From assembly GCF_019343455.1 (NCBI RefSeq), contig NZ_CP049362.1:1612001-1676000 (forward strand): 64,000 nt of DNA, written 5' to 3'. The notes below the pieces were generated by a model. It saw only the letters and a program-made list of their open reading frames with translations, searched no databases and was not told the origin of the DNA. The DNA is from Alcaligenes ammonioxydans. Lineage in GTDB: Bacteria > Pseudomonadota > Gammaproteobacteria > Burkholderiales > Burkholderiaceae_B. This document shows, one piece after another, positions 27,986-36,265 of the stretch (positions are counted from its first letter, which is position 1; each line of letters opens with the position of its first letter). The position numbers were made by a program, and so were the translations under genes.

Positions 27986-28360
27986 TCAGGAAATCTGTAA
28001 AGACCCGGTCGCACCCATCAGCAGGTCGATCACATCCGGTGCGGTAATGATCTCAAAACGCGGGTCCATCTGCTCGGCGCTCAGGCCGTTATGCAGCATG
28101 CAGGACTTGCACACGGCCACGCGCCCACCTTGCTCCAGATACTTCTTTAATAGATCTGCGGCTGGTTCAAAGGGCGCGCCAATATGGATAGGTTCGGCGG
28201 CACCGGGTACTCCCAGGGCGACCCCTTCAGCCATCAGAATCAGGCAGGCGCTATATCCTTTCTGAACGGCATTGAGCGCCATGGTCAGAGCCACGGTCAC
28301 TTTGTCGGGATTGCCCTGTGCATGAAATAGCGTCGATACGAAAGCAGCGGGTTTAGGCAT
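27986..28360 (-). CDS. DsrE/DsrF-like sulfur-relay protein
   Basis: A 124-residue DsrE-family protein with a Rossmann-like fold: KPAAFVSTLFHAQGNPDKV at the start, and two Cys in CKSCMLHNGL (about residues 83-86) as candidate persulfide carriers. Family members move sulfane sulfur between proteins. It lies downstream of an AhpD-like gene on the same strand, and a BigR-like repressor is divergent; the cluster resembles sulfide/persulfide detoxification loci. Confidence 0.85.
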   Translation of the reverse strand: MPKPAAFVSTLFHAQGNPDKVTVALTMALNAVQKGYSACLILMAEGVALGVPGAAEPIHIGAPFEPAADLLKKYLEQGGRVAVCKSCMLHNGLSAEQMDPRFEIITAPDVIDLLMGATGSLQIS

Positions 28361-28382
28361 TACCGTTCTCCTGGTTTATGGT

Positions 28383-28727
28383 TCAAGACTTGAATTCATT
28401 GAAAGCCGCCACCGCATTGGCGGCATACATGACAGAGGGGCCACCGCCCATGTAAATCGCTACCCCCAGTGCTTCATGGACTTCTTCCAGACTGGCATTC
28501 ATCTGCGCCAGTGCCTTGCTATGAAAGCCTATGCATCCTTCGCAGCGGGTGGCCACACCAATAGCCAAGGCGATCAGTTCTTTGGTTTTGGCATCAACAA
28601 CCCCGCCTGCCATGGCCGCCTTGCCCAGGTCTCCAAAGCCTTTCATGACCTCGGGCTGTGTCTGACGCAACTGGGCCAGATTGCCGGAAATGGTGTGGGT
28701 CAACTGCTTGTAGCTGGTTTCACTCAT
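28383..28727 (-). CDS. AhpD-like carboxymuconolactone decarboxylase-family protein
   Basis: A 114-residue CMD/AhpD-family protein with the redox motif RCEGCIGFHSKA (CxxC followed by His), as in alkylhydroperoxidases. Cytosolic, all helical. Probable role: peroxide or thiol redox chemistry. The stop is 22 bases before the DsrE gene start, so both form an operon read away from the ArsR regulator. Confidence 0.88.
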   Translation of the reverse strand: MSETSYKQLTHTISGNLAQLRQTQPEVMKGFGDLGKAAMAGGVVDAKTKELIALAIGVATRCEGCIGFHSKALAQMNASLEEVHEALGVAIYMGGGPSVMYAANAVAAFNEFKS

Positions 28728-28781
28728 GGGTCACTCCTTTGGGATGGAAGAAAAGAAAAATGCCGTCCTTAATGACTTCTT

Positions 28782-28803
28782 TAATTGAGTATATGCTAAA
28801 TTA
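28782..28803. promoter_or_regulatory. Operator-like palindrome of the ArsR/BigR type
   Basis: An interrupted 22-bp palindrome runs from TAATT to AATTA around a GTATATGC core, with 18 of 22 positions symmetric. It sits between the divergent AhpD-like and ArsR genes; a similar AT-rich half follows at 28801-28820. The form resembles BigR/SqrR boxes, and the adjacent repressor is the likely ligand. Confidence 0.6.
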
Positions 28804-28844
28804 AGTATTAACTAAATTAACAAGTCTGAAACCTTCGCAAAACC

Positions 28845-29156
28845 ATGATCCAACGCAAATCCGACATTGAGCTTTTGCAAGAGAGCGCGCAACAAGCTGC
28901 TGCCTTGTTGCAGGCTGTTGGCAACCCTAAGCGCTTGGTCATCTTGTGTTTGTTAATTCAGCAAGGCGAGATGAGTGTGGGCGCCTTGAACGAGATGGTG
29001 GCACTTAGCCCATCGGCTTTGTCACAGCATCTTGCTCGGATGCGGCAGGAGGGCTTGGTCAGCTATAGACGACAGGCCCAGACGCTGTACTACCGAATTG
29101 AAGACCCGAATGTCGCCAGACTGATTGGCACCCTGAAAGATATTTTCTGTCCCTGA
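28845..29156 (+). CDS. ArsR-family persulfide-sensing repressor (BigR/SqrR/YgaV type)
   Basis: A 103-residue winged-helix repressor. Recognition helix: SPSALSQHLARMRQEGLV. Cys35 (VILCLL) and Cys102 (DIFCP) lie 67 residues apart, matching the reactive Cys pair of BigR, SqrR and YgaV, which form a disulfide or polysulfide link in response to reactive sulfur. Typical arsenic-binding CxC motifs are absent. It is divergent from the AhpD-like/DsrE operon. Confidence 0.88.
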   Translation: MIQRKSDIELLQESAQQAAALLQAVGNPKRLVILCLLIQQGEMSVGALNEMVALSPSALSQHLARMRQEGLVSYRRQAQTLYYRIEDPNVARLIGTLKDIFCP

Positions 29157-29254
29157 GCCTGTAGGCGGCAGAAAACAGGGCGGGTGACAATGCCCGTTAC
29201 GCAGGTCATTGCCCGCCGCGTTTTTTCTTGTTTCTTGTGTTGAAAGGATGAGCC

Positions 29255-29452
29255 ATGAAAAGCAATGTAGGTGGTTTGGATCGTATCGCTCGTATCGTTG
29301 TCGGGCTGGTGTTGATCGTCCTGGCGGTGACCAACGTGATTGGTTGGTGGGGCTGGCTGGGTCTGATTCCGCTCATTACGGGTCTGGTGGGGGTTTGCCC
29401 GCTGTACACCATGCTTGGCCTAAAGAGCTGCCCCTTGAAAAAACGCCTCTAA
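29255..29452 (+). CDS. DUF2892 inner-membrane protein
   Basis: A 65-residue protein with two hydrophobic helices and the DUF2892 pattern (NVGGLDRIARIVVG, then CPLYTMLGLKSCP). The same domain forms the membrane anchor of YgaP-type rhodaneses, which supports a link to the neighbouring sulfur genes and the ArsR regulator upstream. Two Cys lie in the second loop. A ribosome-binding AAAGGA precedes ATG 29255. Confidence 0.85.
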   Translation: MKSNVGGLDRIARIVVGLVLIVLAVTNVIGWWGWLGLIPLITGLVGVCPLYTMLGLKSCPLKKRL

Positions 29453-29456
29453 ATCA

Positions 29457-29541
29457 AGTGCGGCGTGCGCTGAACGAAAGGTCGCTTCGCCGGCTTTTCT
29501 GAAGAGGGGCTGCTGCCTTCGGAAAGCCGGCCCGCCGCACT
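29457..29541. repeat. Nested inverted repeat between DUF2892 and the zeta-toxin gene
   Basis: Outer arms AGTGCGGCG (29457-29465) and CGCCGCACT (29533-29541) enclose inner arms GCCGGCTTT (29489-29497) and AAAGCCGGC (29523-29531). The transcript could fold into a long two-part hairpin. It starts five bases after the DUF2892 stop and lacks a terminal T run. It may be a terminator-like structure, a palindromic repeat element or a small structured RNA. Confidence 0.6.
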
Positions 29542-29650
29542 GAAACCGGGTTTATTGCTGCCGGGCAGGCTGCGCCGGGGGCGTCCGGCTGGCCTTTTCG
29601 CCAATCTATGATACAAATCTAATCAATGAGGACATTGTTTAGGTGTATTT

Positions 29651-30199
29651 ATGTCTGGCAACATCGCTGAGACGGGCAAGAGCAAAAAGATTTTGATCAT
29701 TGCTGGCCCGAACGGGGCAGGCAAGACGACGTTTGCGCGCTCTTTCCTTCCAGTTGAGGCGGAGGTGCCACGTTTTATCAATGCCGACCTGATCGCGGCC
29801 GGCTTATCGCCGTTTGCGCCAGAGAGTGCTGCCATCAAAGCTGGACGCCTGATGCTCGACGAGCTCAAAGAAGCGGTTCGTCTGGGCGAGAGTTTTGCGC
29901 TGGAGACAACCTTGTCCGGCCAGGCGTATGTCCGCCATATTCAACAGTGGCAGGCACTCGGTTATAGAGTCAGTCTGTATTTTTTAAGTCTGCCCGATGC
30001 GGAGATGGCGATCGCACGGGTGGCAGAACGGGTTCGGCAAGGTGGACATAATATTCCCGAAGCCGTCATTCGTCGCCGCTTTGCGGCTGGCATGAAGAAC
30101 TTCCTGCATCATTATCGGGACACCGTGGATGACTGGGTTTTATACGATAACGCGGGCAGTGTGCCAGTCTTGCTGGAGTGGGGAGAGAAAGATGAATAA
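29651..30199 (+). CDS. Zeta-toxin family P-loop kinase
   Basis: A 182-residue protein with Walker A GPNGAGKTTFAR (19-30), the zeta-type FINADLIAAGLSPF block near 41-54 and FALETTLSG near 83-91, then Arg-rich VAERVRQGGHNIPEAVIRRRF. Zeta toxins phosphorylate UDP-N-acetylglucosamine-type sugars; this chromosomal branch is less studied and might be a non-toxic kinase. It overlaps the small downstream gene by eight bases, as toxin-antitoxin partners often do. Confidence 0.87.
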   Translation: MSGNIAETGKSKKILIIAGPNGAGKTTFARSFLPVEAEVPRFINADLIAAGLSPFAPESAAIKAGRLMLDELKEAVRLGESFALETTLSGQAYVRHIQQWQALGYRVSLYFLSLPDAEMAIARVAERVRQGGHNIPEAVIRRRFAAGMKNFLHHYRDTVDDWVLYDNAGSVPVLLEWGEKDE

Positions 30200-30380
30200 A
30201 GAAGATATTTCCAAAGCAAAAAATCCGGACTTGCGGGCTTCCTTGGCCGCCTTGGAACGCGCTGCACAGTCGGCCCGTTTTGTGGCCATACAAACCAATA
30301 CCTCGGTGGTGCTGGTGGAGAACGGCAAAATGATCAAGCTGTCGGCAGAGCAACTGCGGCAGGAAGTCTGCAAGCGCTAA
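30192..30380 (+). CDS. Small partner of the zeta-type kinase, possible antitoxin
   Basis: A 62-residue, charged, helical protein starting at ATG 30192 (MNKEDISKAKNPDLRASL). GAGAG just before the start, inside the toxin gene, serves as ribosome-binding site. No family is recognised beyond its constant position after zeta-like genes. The antitoxin role is inferred from overlap and size; order toxin-first is the reverse of the classical epsilon-zeta operon. Confidence 0.65.
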   Translation: MNKEDISKAKNPDLRASLAALERAAQSARFVAIQTNTSVVLVENGKMIKLSAEQLRQEVCKR

Positions 30381-30447
30381 GGGGGCTAGCGCTTATCGCC
30401 GTTCTAGTGAGCTTGAGTCCGATTGTTTGACCCAGCGTGACCATCTT

Positions 30448-31319
30448 TTACATGTCGGCAACCAGGCTTTTGATCGCCTCGATATACCAGGCCTGATCAT
30501 TTATCCTGTGCGTCAGAATAATCGGTGAGGTCGCCTGCGCTTCTTCGATCAAGCGATAGTGCAGATCGTTGCGCAGGCGTGCCGAAGTAGGAATCAGGCA
30601 CAGTCCCGAATCGGCAGCCACCAGCCCCAAGGCGGCTTGAATTTCCCCCGCTTCATAGACTTCAGCCGGACGCACGCTGTGGTCGTGCAGCAGGTGCAGC
30701 ACGTGATCGGCAAAGCTGGGCCTGGGCTCTTTGGGATAGACAATCAACTTTTGCCCTTGCACTTTTTTCAAGCTCACAGCCTTGTCCGAACTGGCCAGAT
30801 CCGAGCTGGGGGAATGGCCAGGGCCAGTTGCTCTTCCCGCAACACCGTTCTTTGCACGGACGCATCATTGAGCCGTATTCGACCGAACCCCACATCAATC
30901 CGTCCTGACTTCAAGGCCTCCAGTTGCTGCATGGATGTCAGCTCCACGGTTTGCAAGTCGACTTCCGGGTACTGATGGCGCAGTTTGCGCATTAGCGCGG
31001 GCAGGCCGCCATACAGGGTGGAGGCGACAAAGCCAATCGACAGGGTTTGGCGCTGATTCAGCCCGATCTGCCGAGTGGTGTGTACGAGTTGGTCCACTCG
31101 GCTCAGAATCTGCAAGGACTGTTCATAAAACACCCGCCCCGCCTCCGTCAGCCGCAGAGGTCGGGAATTGCGCAGCAGCAAGGTCACACCCAGCTCTTCT
31201 TCCAACAGTTGGATCTGTCGGCTCAGCGGTGGCTGGGCCATGTGCAGGCGTTCGGACGCCCGGGTGAAGTTGCGGGTTTCGGCTACAGCGACAAAGTACT
31301 TGAGTTGGCGTAGATCCAT
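30448..31319 (-). pseudogene. catR: LysR-type cat regulator, frameshifted
   Basis: Two minus-strand frames together form one CatR/CatM-like regulator. 30774-31319 encodes the HTH and first part (MDLRQLKYFVAVAETRNFTR ...) and breaks after LALAIPP; 30448-30777 continues with SLKKVQGQKLIVYPKEPRPS to the end. Adding one base in the run of five Gs on the plus strand (30808-30812) joins them into 290 residues, a normal length. It is divergent from catB and would activate the cat operon with cis,cis-muconate. The break may be real or a base-calling error. Confidence 0.85.
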
Positions 31320-31390
31320 AAGGGAAAACCATACCTGGGCTGGATTGATGAAGTTTAGATTCTTGATTTTTAATATTTATATCAGAAACT

Positions 31391-31405
31391 ATACCTGTAA
31401 GGTAT
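31391..31405. promoter_or_regulatory. CatM/BenM-type site ATAC-N7-GTAT
   Basis: ATACCTGTAAGGTAT matches exactly the ATAC-N7-GTAT consensus of the BenM/CatM branch of LysR regulators. It lies in the catR-catB gap, 43 bases before the GTG of catB. A second ATACC half-site lies at about 31331. It supports muconate-responsive control of catB onward. Confidence 0.75.
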
Positions 31406-31447
31406 GGAACTAGACCTATTTAGTCTTGGAAAGAGCAGGGCTGATTC

Positions 31448-32638
31448 GTGTTCAATCAAGGCATGGAACACACGCAATCTTCTCAACTATTAGCAGCGCC
31501 GGCCCTGATCGAGCGGGTGGAGACTTTGCTGCTGGATCTGCCCACGATCCGACCTCATCAATTGGCGATGACGACCATGCAAGGCCAGACCTTGATGCTG
31601 GTGCGTTTGTATTGCTCGGACGGTTCGGTGGGGGTGGGCGAGGGTACGACCATCGGTGGTCTGGCCTATGGCGCGGAATCGCCCGAGGGTATGAAGCTGG
31701 CCATCGACACCTATTTCACCCCTTTGCTGCTGGGAGCCAATGCCAATGCGGTGCCGGCCATCATGGCTCGTCTGAACACGGCGATTCAGGACAACCGTTT
31801 TGCCAAGAGTGCGGTGGAAACGGCGCTGTTTGATGCCCTGGGCAAGCGTGCCGGTCTGCCGGTTTCGCACCTGCTGGGCGGCCGCATGCGCGACAGCCTG
31901 CCTGTTGCCTGGACACTGGCGTCGGGTGACACCGCCAAGGACATTGATGAGGCCGAGCGCATGTTGGCCCAGGCACGTCACCGTATTTTCAAACTCAAAA
32001 TTGGTCGTCGTCCCGTCAAGGATGATGTGGCGCACGTGGCTGCCATCAAGAAGGCGTTGGGCGATCGCGCCGAAGTGCGTGTGGACGTGAACATGGCCTG
32101 GAGCCCCTTGCAGGCTCAGCATGGTTTGGCTGGTCTGGTGGATGCAGCTTGCTCCTTGGTGGAGCAGCCGGTACGACGCGCCGAGGCGATGGCTGAGCTG
32201 AAAGGCCGCTTTCCGATTGCTTTGATGGCCGATGAGTCCCTGACTGGCCCGGCCTCCGCCTTTGCGCTGGCACGCGACGGTGCAGCGGATGTGTTTGCAA
32301 TCAAGATTGAACAGTCTGGCGGTTTGCGGGCTGCCCTGCAGGTTGCGGCCATTGCTGAAGCAGCGGGGATTGAGCTGTATGGCGGCACGATGCTGGAAGG
32401 GGCGATCGGCACGATTGCGGCGGCTCATGTGTTTGCCACCGTCAACCAGTTGCAGTGGGGCACGGAGTTGTTCGGGCCTTTGCTCTTGACCGAGGAAATT
32501 CTGGCAGAGCCACTCAAATACAGCAATTTTGAATTACAGATACCTCAAGGGCCGGGTTTGGGTATCGTACTGGACGAGGATCGTGTCCAGTATTTCCGTC
32601 GCGACAGGACACACGTCAGTGTTGGCTCGGCTGCCTAG
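31448..32638 (+). CDS. catB: Muconate cycloisomerase CatB
   Basis: A 396-residue enolase-superfamily enzyme; it turns cis,cis-muconate into muconolactone. Seen: the catalytic Lys in FKLKIGRRP, metal ligands in RVDVNMAW, EQPV and MADESL, and the second Lys in FAIKIEQSGG. GTG 31448 has AGGG seven bases upstream; ATG 31463 (MEHTQSS) is an equally sensible start with a worse-spaced site. First gene of the cat operon. Confidence 0.95.
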   Translation: MFNQGMEHTQSSQLLAAPALIERVETLLLDLPTIRPHQLAMTTMQGQTLMLVRLYCSDGSVGVGEGTTIGGLAYGAESPEGMKLAIDTYFTPLLLGANANAVPAIMARLNTAIQDNRFAKSAVETALFDALGKRAGLPVSHLLGGRMRDSLPVAWTLASGDTAKDIDEAERMLAQARHRIFKLKIGRRPVKDDVAHVAAIKKALGDRAEVRVDVNMAWSPLQAQHGLAGLVDAACSLVEQPVRRAEAMAELKGRFPIALMADESLTGPASAFALARDGAADVFAIKIEQSGGLRAALQVAAIAEAAGIELYGGTMLEGAIGTIAAAHVFATVNQLQWGTELFGPLLLTEEILAEPLKYSNFELQIPQGPGLGIVLDEDRVQYFRRDRTHVSVGSAA

Positions 32639-32706
32639 GCGCATCGGCAAGCCAGTCGTAGCGGCGTTGCTGGGAACACTTTTTTCAGGATATTAGGAGA
32701 CACAGA

Positions 32707-33641
32707 ATGAGCGTTAAGATTTTCGATACCCCGATGTACAGGACTTCCTGCGTTTGGCCTCGGGCCTGGATCAGCCCGGTGGCAATCCACGCGTCAAGCA
32801 GATCATGCACCGCATCATCAGCGATCTGTTCAAGACCATTGAAGATCTGGAAATCACCAACGACGAATACTGGGCGGCGATCGCCTATCTAAACCGTCTG
32901 GGCACCGCCAGCGAAGCGGGCCTGTTGTCCCCCGGTCTGGGCTTTGACCGTTTCCTGGACATGCGCATGGACGCGCTGGACAAGGAGCTGGGTCTGGACA
33001 ACGGGACCCCCCGTACCATTGAAGGCCCCTTGTACGTATCGGGCGCTCCGGTGGAGCACGGTTTTGCCCGTCTGGACGACGGTTCCGATACCGCGGGTGA
33101 AACCCTGATCATGCATGGTGTGGTCGCGGGTGCGGATGGCAAGCCAATTGCGGGTGCCCAGGTTGAAGTCTGGCACGCCAACACGAAGGGCTTTTACTCC
33201 CACTTTGACCCCACTGGCGAGCAACAAGCTTTTAATATGCGTCGCACCATCATTACCGATGAGAATGGTCGCTACAAATTCCAGAGCATTGTGCCCAAGG
33301 GTTACGGCTGTCCTCCCGATGGCCCAACCCAAGGCTTGCTCAACGAGCTGGGCCGTCACGGCAACCGTCCTGCGCATATTCACTTCTTTGTGACGGCTCC
33401 CGGCCACCGTAAACTGACCACGCAGATCAATATTGATGGCGATCCGCTGGTGTACGACGACTTTGCCTATGCCACCCGTGAAGGTCTGGTTCCGCCCCTG
33501 ACCGAGCAGACGGACCCCGCCCGCATCGCGGCTGAAAACCTGGATGGTCCTTTTGCAGAGATCGTGTTTGATATTGCCTTGACCCCGCTGGTCGACGGCA
33601 AGGACAACCAGATTGTGAATCGCCCGCGTCTGGCCGCCTAA
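32707..33641 (+). pseudogene. catA: Catechol 1,2-dioxygenase, frameshifted near the start
   Basis: ATG 32707 reads MSVKIFDTP, then the frame is lost; the remainder (SGLDQPGGNPRVKQ ... NRPRLAA) runs in another frame to 33641. One extra C in the run 32729-32732 restores a 311-residue protein, the usual CatA length. Iron ligands are intact: Tyr in GPLYVSGAP, Tyr in SIVPKGYGC, and two His in RPAHIHFFV. The enzyme cleaves catechol to cis,cis-muconate. As written, only a start farther in (for example ATG 32821 or later) could give product; a base-calling error is quite possible. Confidence 0.88.
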
Positions 33642-33650
33642 GTTCTGCAT

Positions 33651-33705
33651 CAGTCCAGCGCCCGCGTTTACTTGTTAAACGGGGCGTTGGGCTGATTTGT
33701 TTTTG
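33651..33705 (+). terminator. Intra-operon terminator-like hairpin after catA
   Basis: CAGTCCAGCGCCC (from 33651) pairs with GGGGCGTTGGGCTG (to 33694) through an imperfect long stem closed by CGTTTA/TAAACG, followed by ATTTGTTTTTG. It lies between catA and the CoA-transferase genes and could lower expression of the downstream genes. Confidence 0.6.
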
Positions 33706-33765
33706 CTGTGCCTGACGTCAGGGCTGAGCCCATCCGTAGCGTCAGCGCTTTATACGGAGAACGGA

Positions 33766-34461
33766 GTGATCGATAAACAGGTAAGCAGTGTTGCACAGGC
33801 TTTGCATGATGTGCAGGACGGCGCCACGATTCTGGTCGGTGGTTTTGGAACGGCTGGCATACCCACGGAGCTGATCGACGGTTTGATCGAGCAAGGCGCT
33901 CGCGACCTGACCATCGTCAACAATAATGCAGGTAACGGCGATGTGGGGCTGGCGGCCTTACTCAAGACTGGCCGGGTCCGCAAGATTATCTGCAGCTTTC
34001 CCCGTCAGGCAGACTCCTGGGTATTTGATGATCTGTATCGCAGTGGCAAGATCGAGCTGGAGCTGGTGCCGCAGGGCAATCTGGCCGAACGGTTGCGCGC
34101 TGCTGGTGCAGGCATCGGCGGCTTTTTTTGCCCTACAGGCTATGGTACGGAATTGGCCAAGGACAAGGAAACACGTTTGATCAACGGACGCTGGCATGTC
34201 TATGAAGAGCCCATTCACGGCGATGTCGCCCTGATCAAGGCCGAACGGGGAGACCGTTGGGGGAATTTGACTTACCGCATGGCGGCGCGCAACTTCGGTC
34301 CGGTCATGGCGACGGCGGCGCGCACCACGATTGCCAGTGTGTTCGAGCTGGTTGAGCTGGGTCAGCTGGACCCTGAAACCATCGTGACGCCGGGCATTCA
34401 TGTGCGTCGCGTCGTGGTGGTGCCACGCAGTCGCACAGAAGCAGGCGGGTTCAAGGCATGA
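33766..34461 (+). CDS. catI: 3-oxoadipate CoA-transferase subunit A
   Basis: A 231-residue alpha subunit with the family's glycine motif VGGFGTAGIPTELIDGL near the N-terminus and ICSFPRQADSWVFDDLY. It activates 3-oxoadipate with CoA from succinyl-CoA. GTG 33766 has GGAG six bases upstream; the longer frame upstream is non-coding. The stop overlaps the B-subunit frame. The same gene is called pcaI in protocatechuate clusters; the cat context favours catI. Confidence 0.93.
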   Translation: MIDKQVSSVAQALHDVQDGATILVGGFGTAGIPTELIDGLIEQGARDLTIVNNNAGNGDVGLAALLKTGRVRKIICSFPRQADSWVFDDLYRSGKIELELVPQGNLAERLRAAGAGIGGFFCPTGYGTELAKDKETRLINGRWHVYEEPIHGDVALIKAERGDRWGNLTYRMAARNFGPVMATAARTTIASVFELVELGQLDPETIVTPGIHVRRVVVVPRSRTEAGGFKA

Positions 34462-34487
34462 ATGGACAGAGCATGAAAGAGGACAGC

Positions 34488-35156
34488 ATGACACTCAGTT
34501 ATCAACGTCGCAGCAAAGACGAATTGGCGCAGCGCGTCGCCCGGGACATTCATGACGGTGCCTATGTGAATCTGGGTATTGGCATGCCGACGTTGGTCGC
34601 CAATCATTTGCCCGCAGGCGTGGAAGTCGTTTTGCACAGTGAGAACGGTATTTTGGGCATGGGCCCGGCACCGGCTGCCGGTCAGGAGGATTACGACCTG
34701 ATCAATGCGGGCAAGCAGGCGGTGACTCTCCTGCCCGGGGGCGCATTTTTCCATCATGCCGACAGTTTCGGCATGATGCGGGGCGGTCACCTGGATATTT
34801 GTGTGCTGGGTGCTTTCCAGGTGTCGGCCACGGGTGATCTGGCCAATTGGAGTACCGGCGAACCGGGCGCGATCCCAGCGGTCGGCGGTGCCATGGACCT
34901 GGCGATTGGCGCCAAACAGACTTGGGTCATGATGGATGTGTTGACCAAGCAAGGTGCGAGCAAGCTGGTGGAGCATTGCACCTATCCCCTGACGGGGCTT
35001 GCCTGCGTCAAACGCGTTTACACCGATCTGGCTACCTTGGCCTGCACGCCGGACGGTTTGCAGTTGATCGATCTGGTGCCCGGTTTGACCCATGAAGCTC
35101 TGGAGGAAATGATTGGTTTGCCCGTCGCCCCAGCTGCGCGGGAAGAAGAGCAATGA
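34488..35156 (+). CDS. catJ: 3-oxoadipate CoA-transferase subunit B
   Basis: A 222-residue beta subunit. The catalytic Glu is in VVLHSENGILGMGP; VTLLPGGAFFHHADSF and the GLPV-type end are conserved. I take ATG 34488 (MTLSYQRRSKDELAQ), preceded by GAGGA, because the family begins there; ATG 34458, overlapping the A-subunit stop, would add ten residues. It overlaps pcaD by four bases. Confidence 0.93.
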   Translation: MTLSYQRRSKDELAQRVARDIHDGAYVNLGIGMPTLVANHLPAGVEVVLHSENGILGMGPAPAAGQEDYDLINAGKQAVTLLPGGAFFHHADSFGMMRGGHLDICVLGAFQVSATGDLANWSTGEPGAIPAVGGAMDLAIGAKQTWVMMDVLTKQGASKLVEHCTYPLTGLACVKRVYTDLATLACTPDGLQLIDLVPGLTHEALEEMIGLPVAPAAREEEQ

Positions 35157-35956
35157 CAGGCAGCACTGGCATCTTGAATACCGCCCAGGGCAGGTTCCGC
35201 GTCAGCGTGCAGGGCGATCCGCTGGCTCCGGCCCTGATTCTGAGCAACTCCCTGGGTACCACACACGAGATGTGGGACCCACAGGTGGCAGGTTTCGCCC
35301 AGTCTTATCGCCTGATTCGTTATGACACTCGTGGTCATGGCGGCAGCCCGGTGACTCCTGGCCCATACCGTTTCAAGGATTTGGGGCGTGATGTGCTGGC
35401 GATTCTGGATGCGCTGGATATTGAACGCGCTGCGTTTTGCGGCCTGTCCATGGGGGGGCACACCGGTTTATGGATGGGGGTGAATGCGCCGGAGCGCTTG
35501 AATGCGTTGATCGTGTGCAACAGTGCGGCCAAGATTGGTACCGCCCAAGCCTGGCAGGAACGCGCCGAGGCGTTGCGTCAAGGCGGTGCCGCTCAGATGC
35601 GTACCTTGGCCGATTCGGCGCCGTCGCGCTGGTTCGGTGAGGCCTTCATCCAGCAATCGCCGCAGTTGGTCAAAGCCATGCAGGACGCACTGGCCAAGCT
35701 GGACCCCCTGGGTTATGCCGCTTGCTGTGATGCCTTGGCCGAGTCGGATCTGCGTGATCAGATCAGCCGTATTGCGGCACCGACGTTACTGGTCGCGGGC
35801 CAGTGGGACCCGGTTACAACGGTTGCCGATGCCCAGGCCATGCAAGCCCGTATTCCTGGTTCCACCGTGGCGGTCGTACCGGCCTCGCATCTGTCCAACC
35901 TGGAAGCGCCCGAAGCCTTCGAGCGTGCCGTACTGAATTTTTTAGCCCAGGCCTAA
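35153..35956 (+). CDS. pcaD: 3-oxoadipate enol-lactonase
   Basis: A 267-residue alpha/beta hydrolase. The nucleophile Ser99 is in CGLSMGGHTG; Asp in WDPVTTVADA and His in PASHLSNLEAPEAF complete the triad. It hydrolyses 3-oxoadipate enol-lactone to 3-oxoadipate, joining the catechol and protocatechuate branches. ATGA overlap with catJ shows tight coupling. Confidence 0.94.
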   Translation: MTGSTGILNTAQGRFRVSVQGDPLAPALILSNSLGTTHEMWDPQVAGFAQSYRLIRYDTRGHGGSPVTPGPYRFKDLGRDVLAILDALDIERAAFCGLSMGGHTGLWMGVNAPERLNALIVCNSAAKIGTAQAWQERAEALRQGGAAQMRTLADSAPSRWFGEAFIQQSPQLVKAMQDALAKLDPLGYAACCDALAESDLRDQISRIAAPTLLVAGQWDPVTTVADAQAMQARIPGSTVAVVPASHLSNLEAPEAFERAVLNFLAQA

Positions 35957-35989
35957 GTGCCCGAGCGCTTGTTTTTAGAAAGGAACACC

Positions 35990-36265
35990 ATGCTTTATCT
36001 GGTACACATGATTGTTGATATCCCTGACTCCCTGCCGGCCGAAGAGGCTGCTCGCATCAAGGCCGAAGAAAAAGCCTACTCGCAGGATCTGCAACGTTCT
36101 GGCAAGTGGCCGCATATCTGGCGTGTGGTGGGTCAGTACGCCAACTACAGCGTGTTCGATGTAGAGAGCAATGAAGAGCTGCACAATCTGCTCAGTGCCT
36201 TGCCCTTGTTCCCCTATATGCAGATCAACGTGACACCCTTGGCCACCCACCCGTCGGCCATTTAA
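35990..36265 (+). CDS. catC: Muconolactone delta-isomerase CatC
   Basis: A 91-residue CatC (MLYLVHMIVDIPDSLP ... WPHIWRVVGQYANYSVFDVE), forming a decamer in relatives. It isomerises muconolactone to 3-oxoadipate enol-lactone, the substrate of the preceding gene product. ATG 35990 has AAAGGAA at proper spacing and gives the normal length; the upstream extension is non-coding. Last gene of the cat operon. Confidence 0.95.
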   Translation: MLYLVHMIVDIPDSLPAEEAARIKAEEKAYSQDLQRSGKWPHIWRVVGQYANYSVFDVESNEELHNLLSALPLFPYMQINVTPLATHPSAI

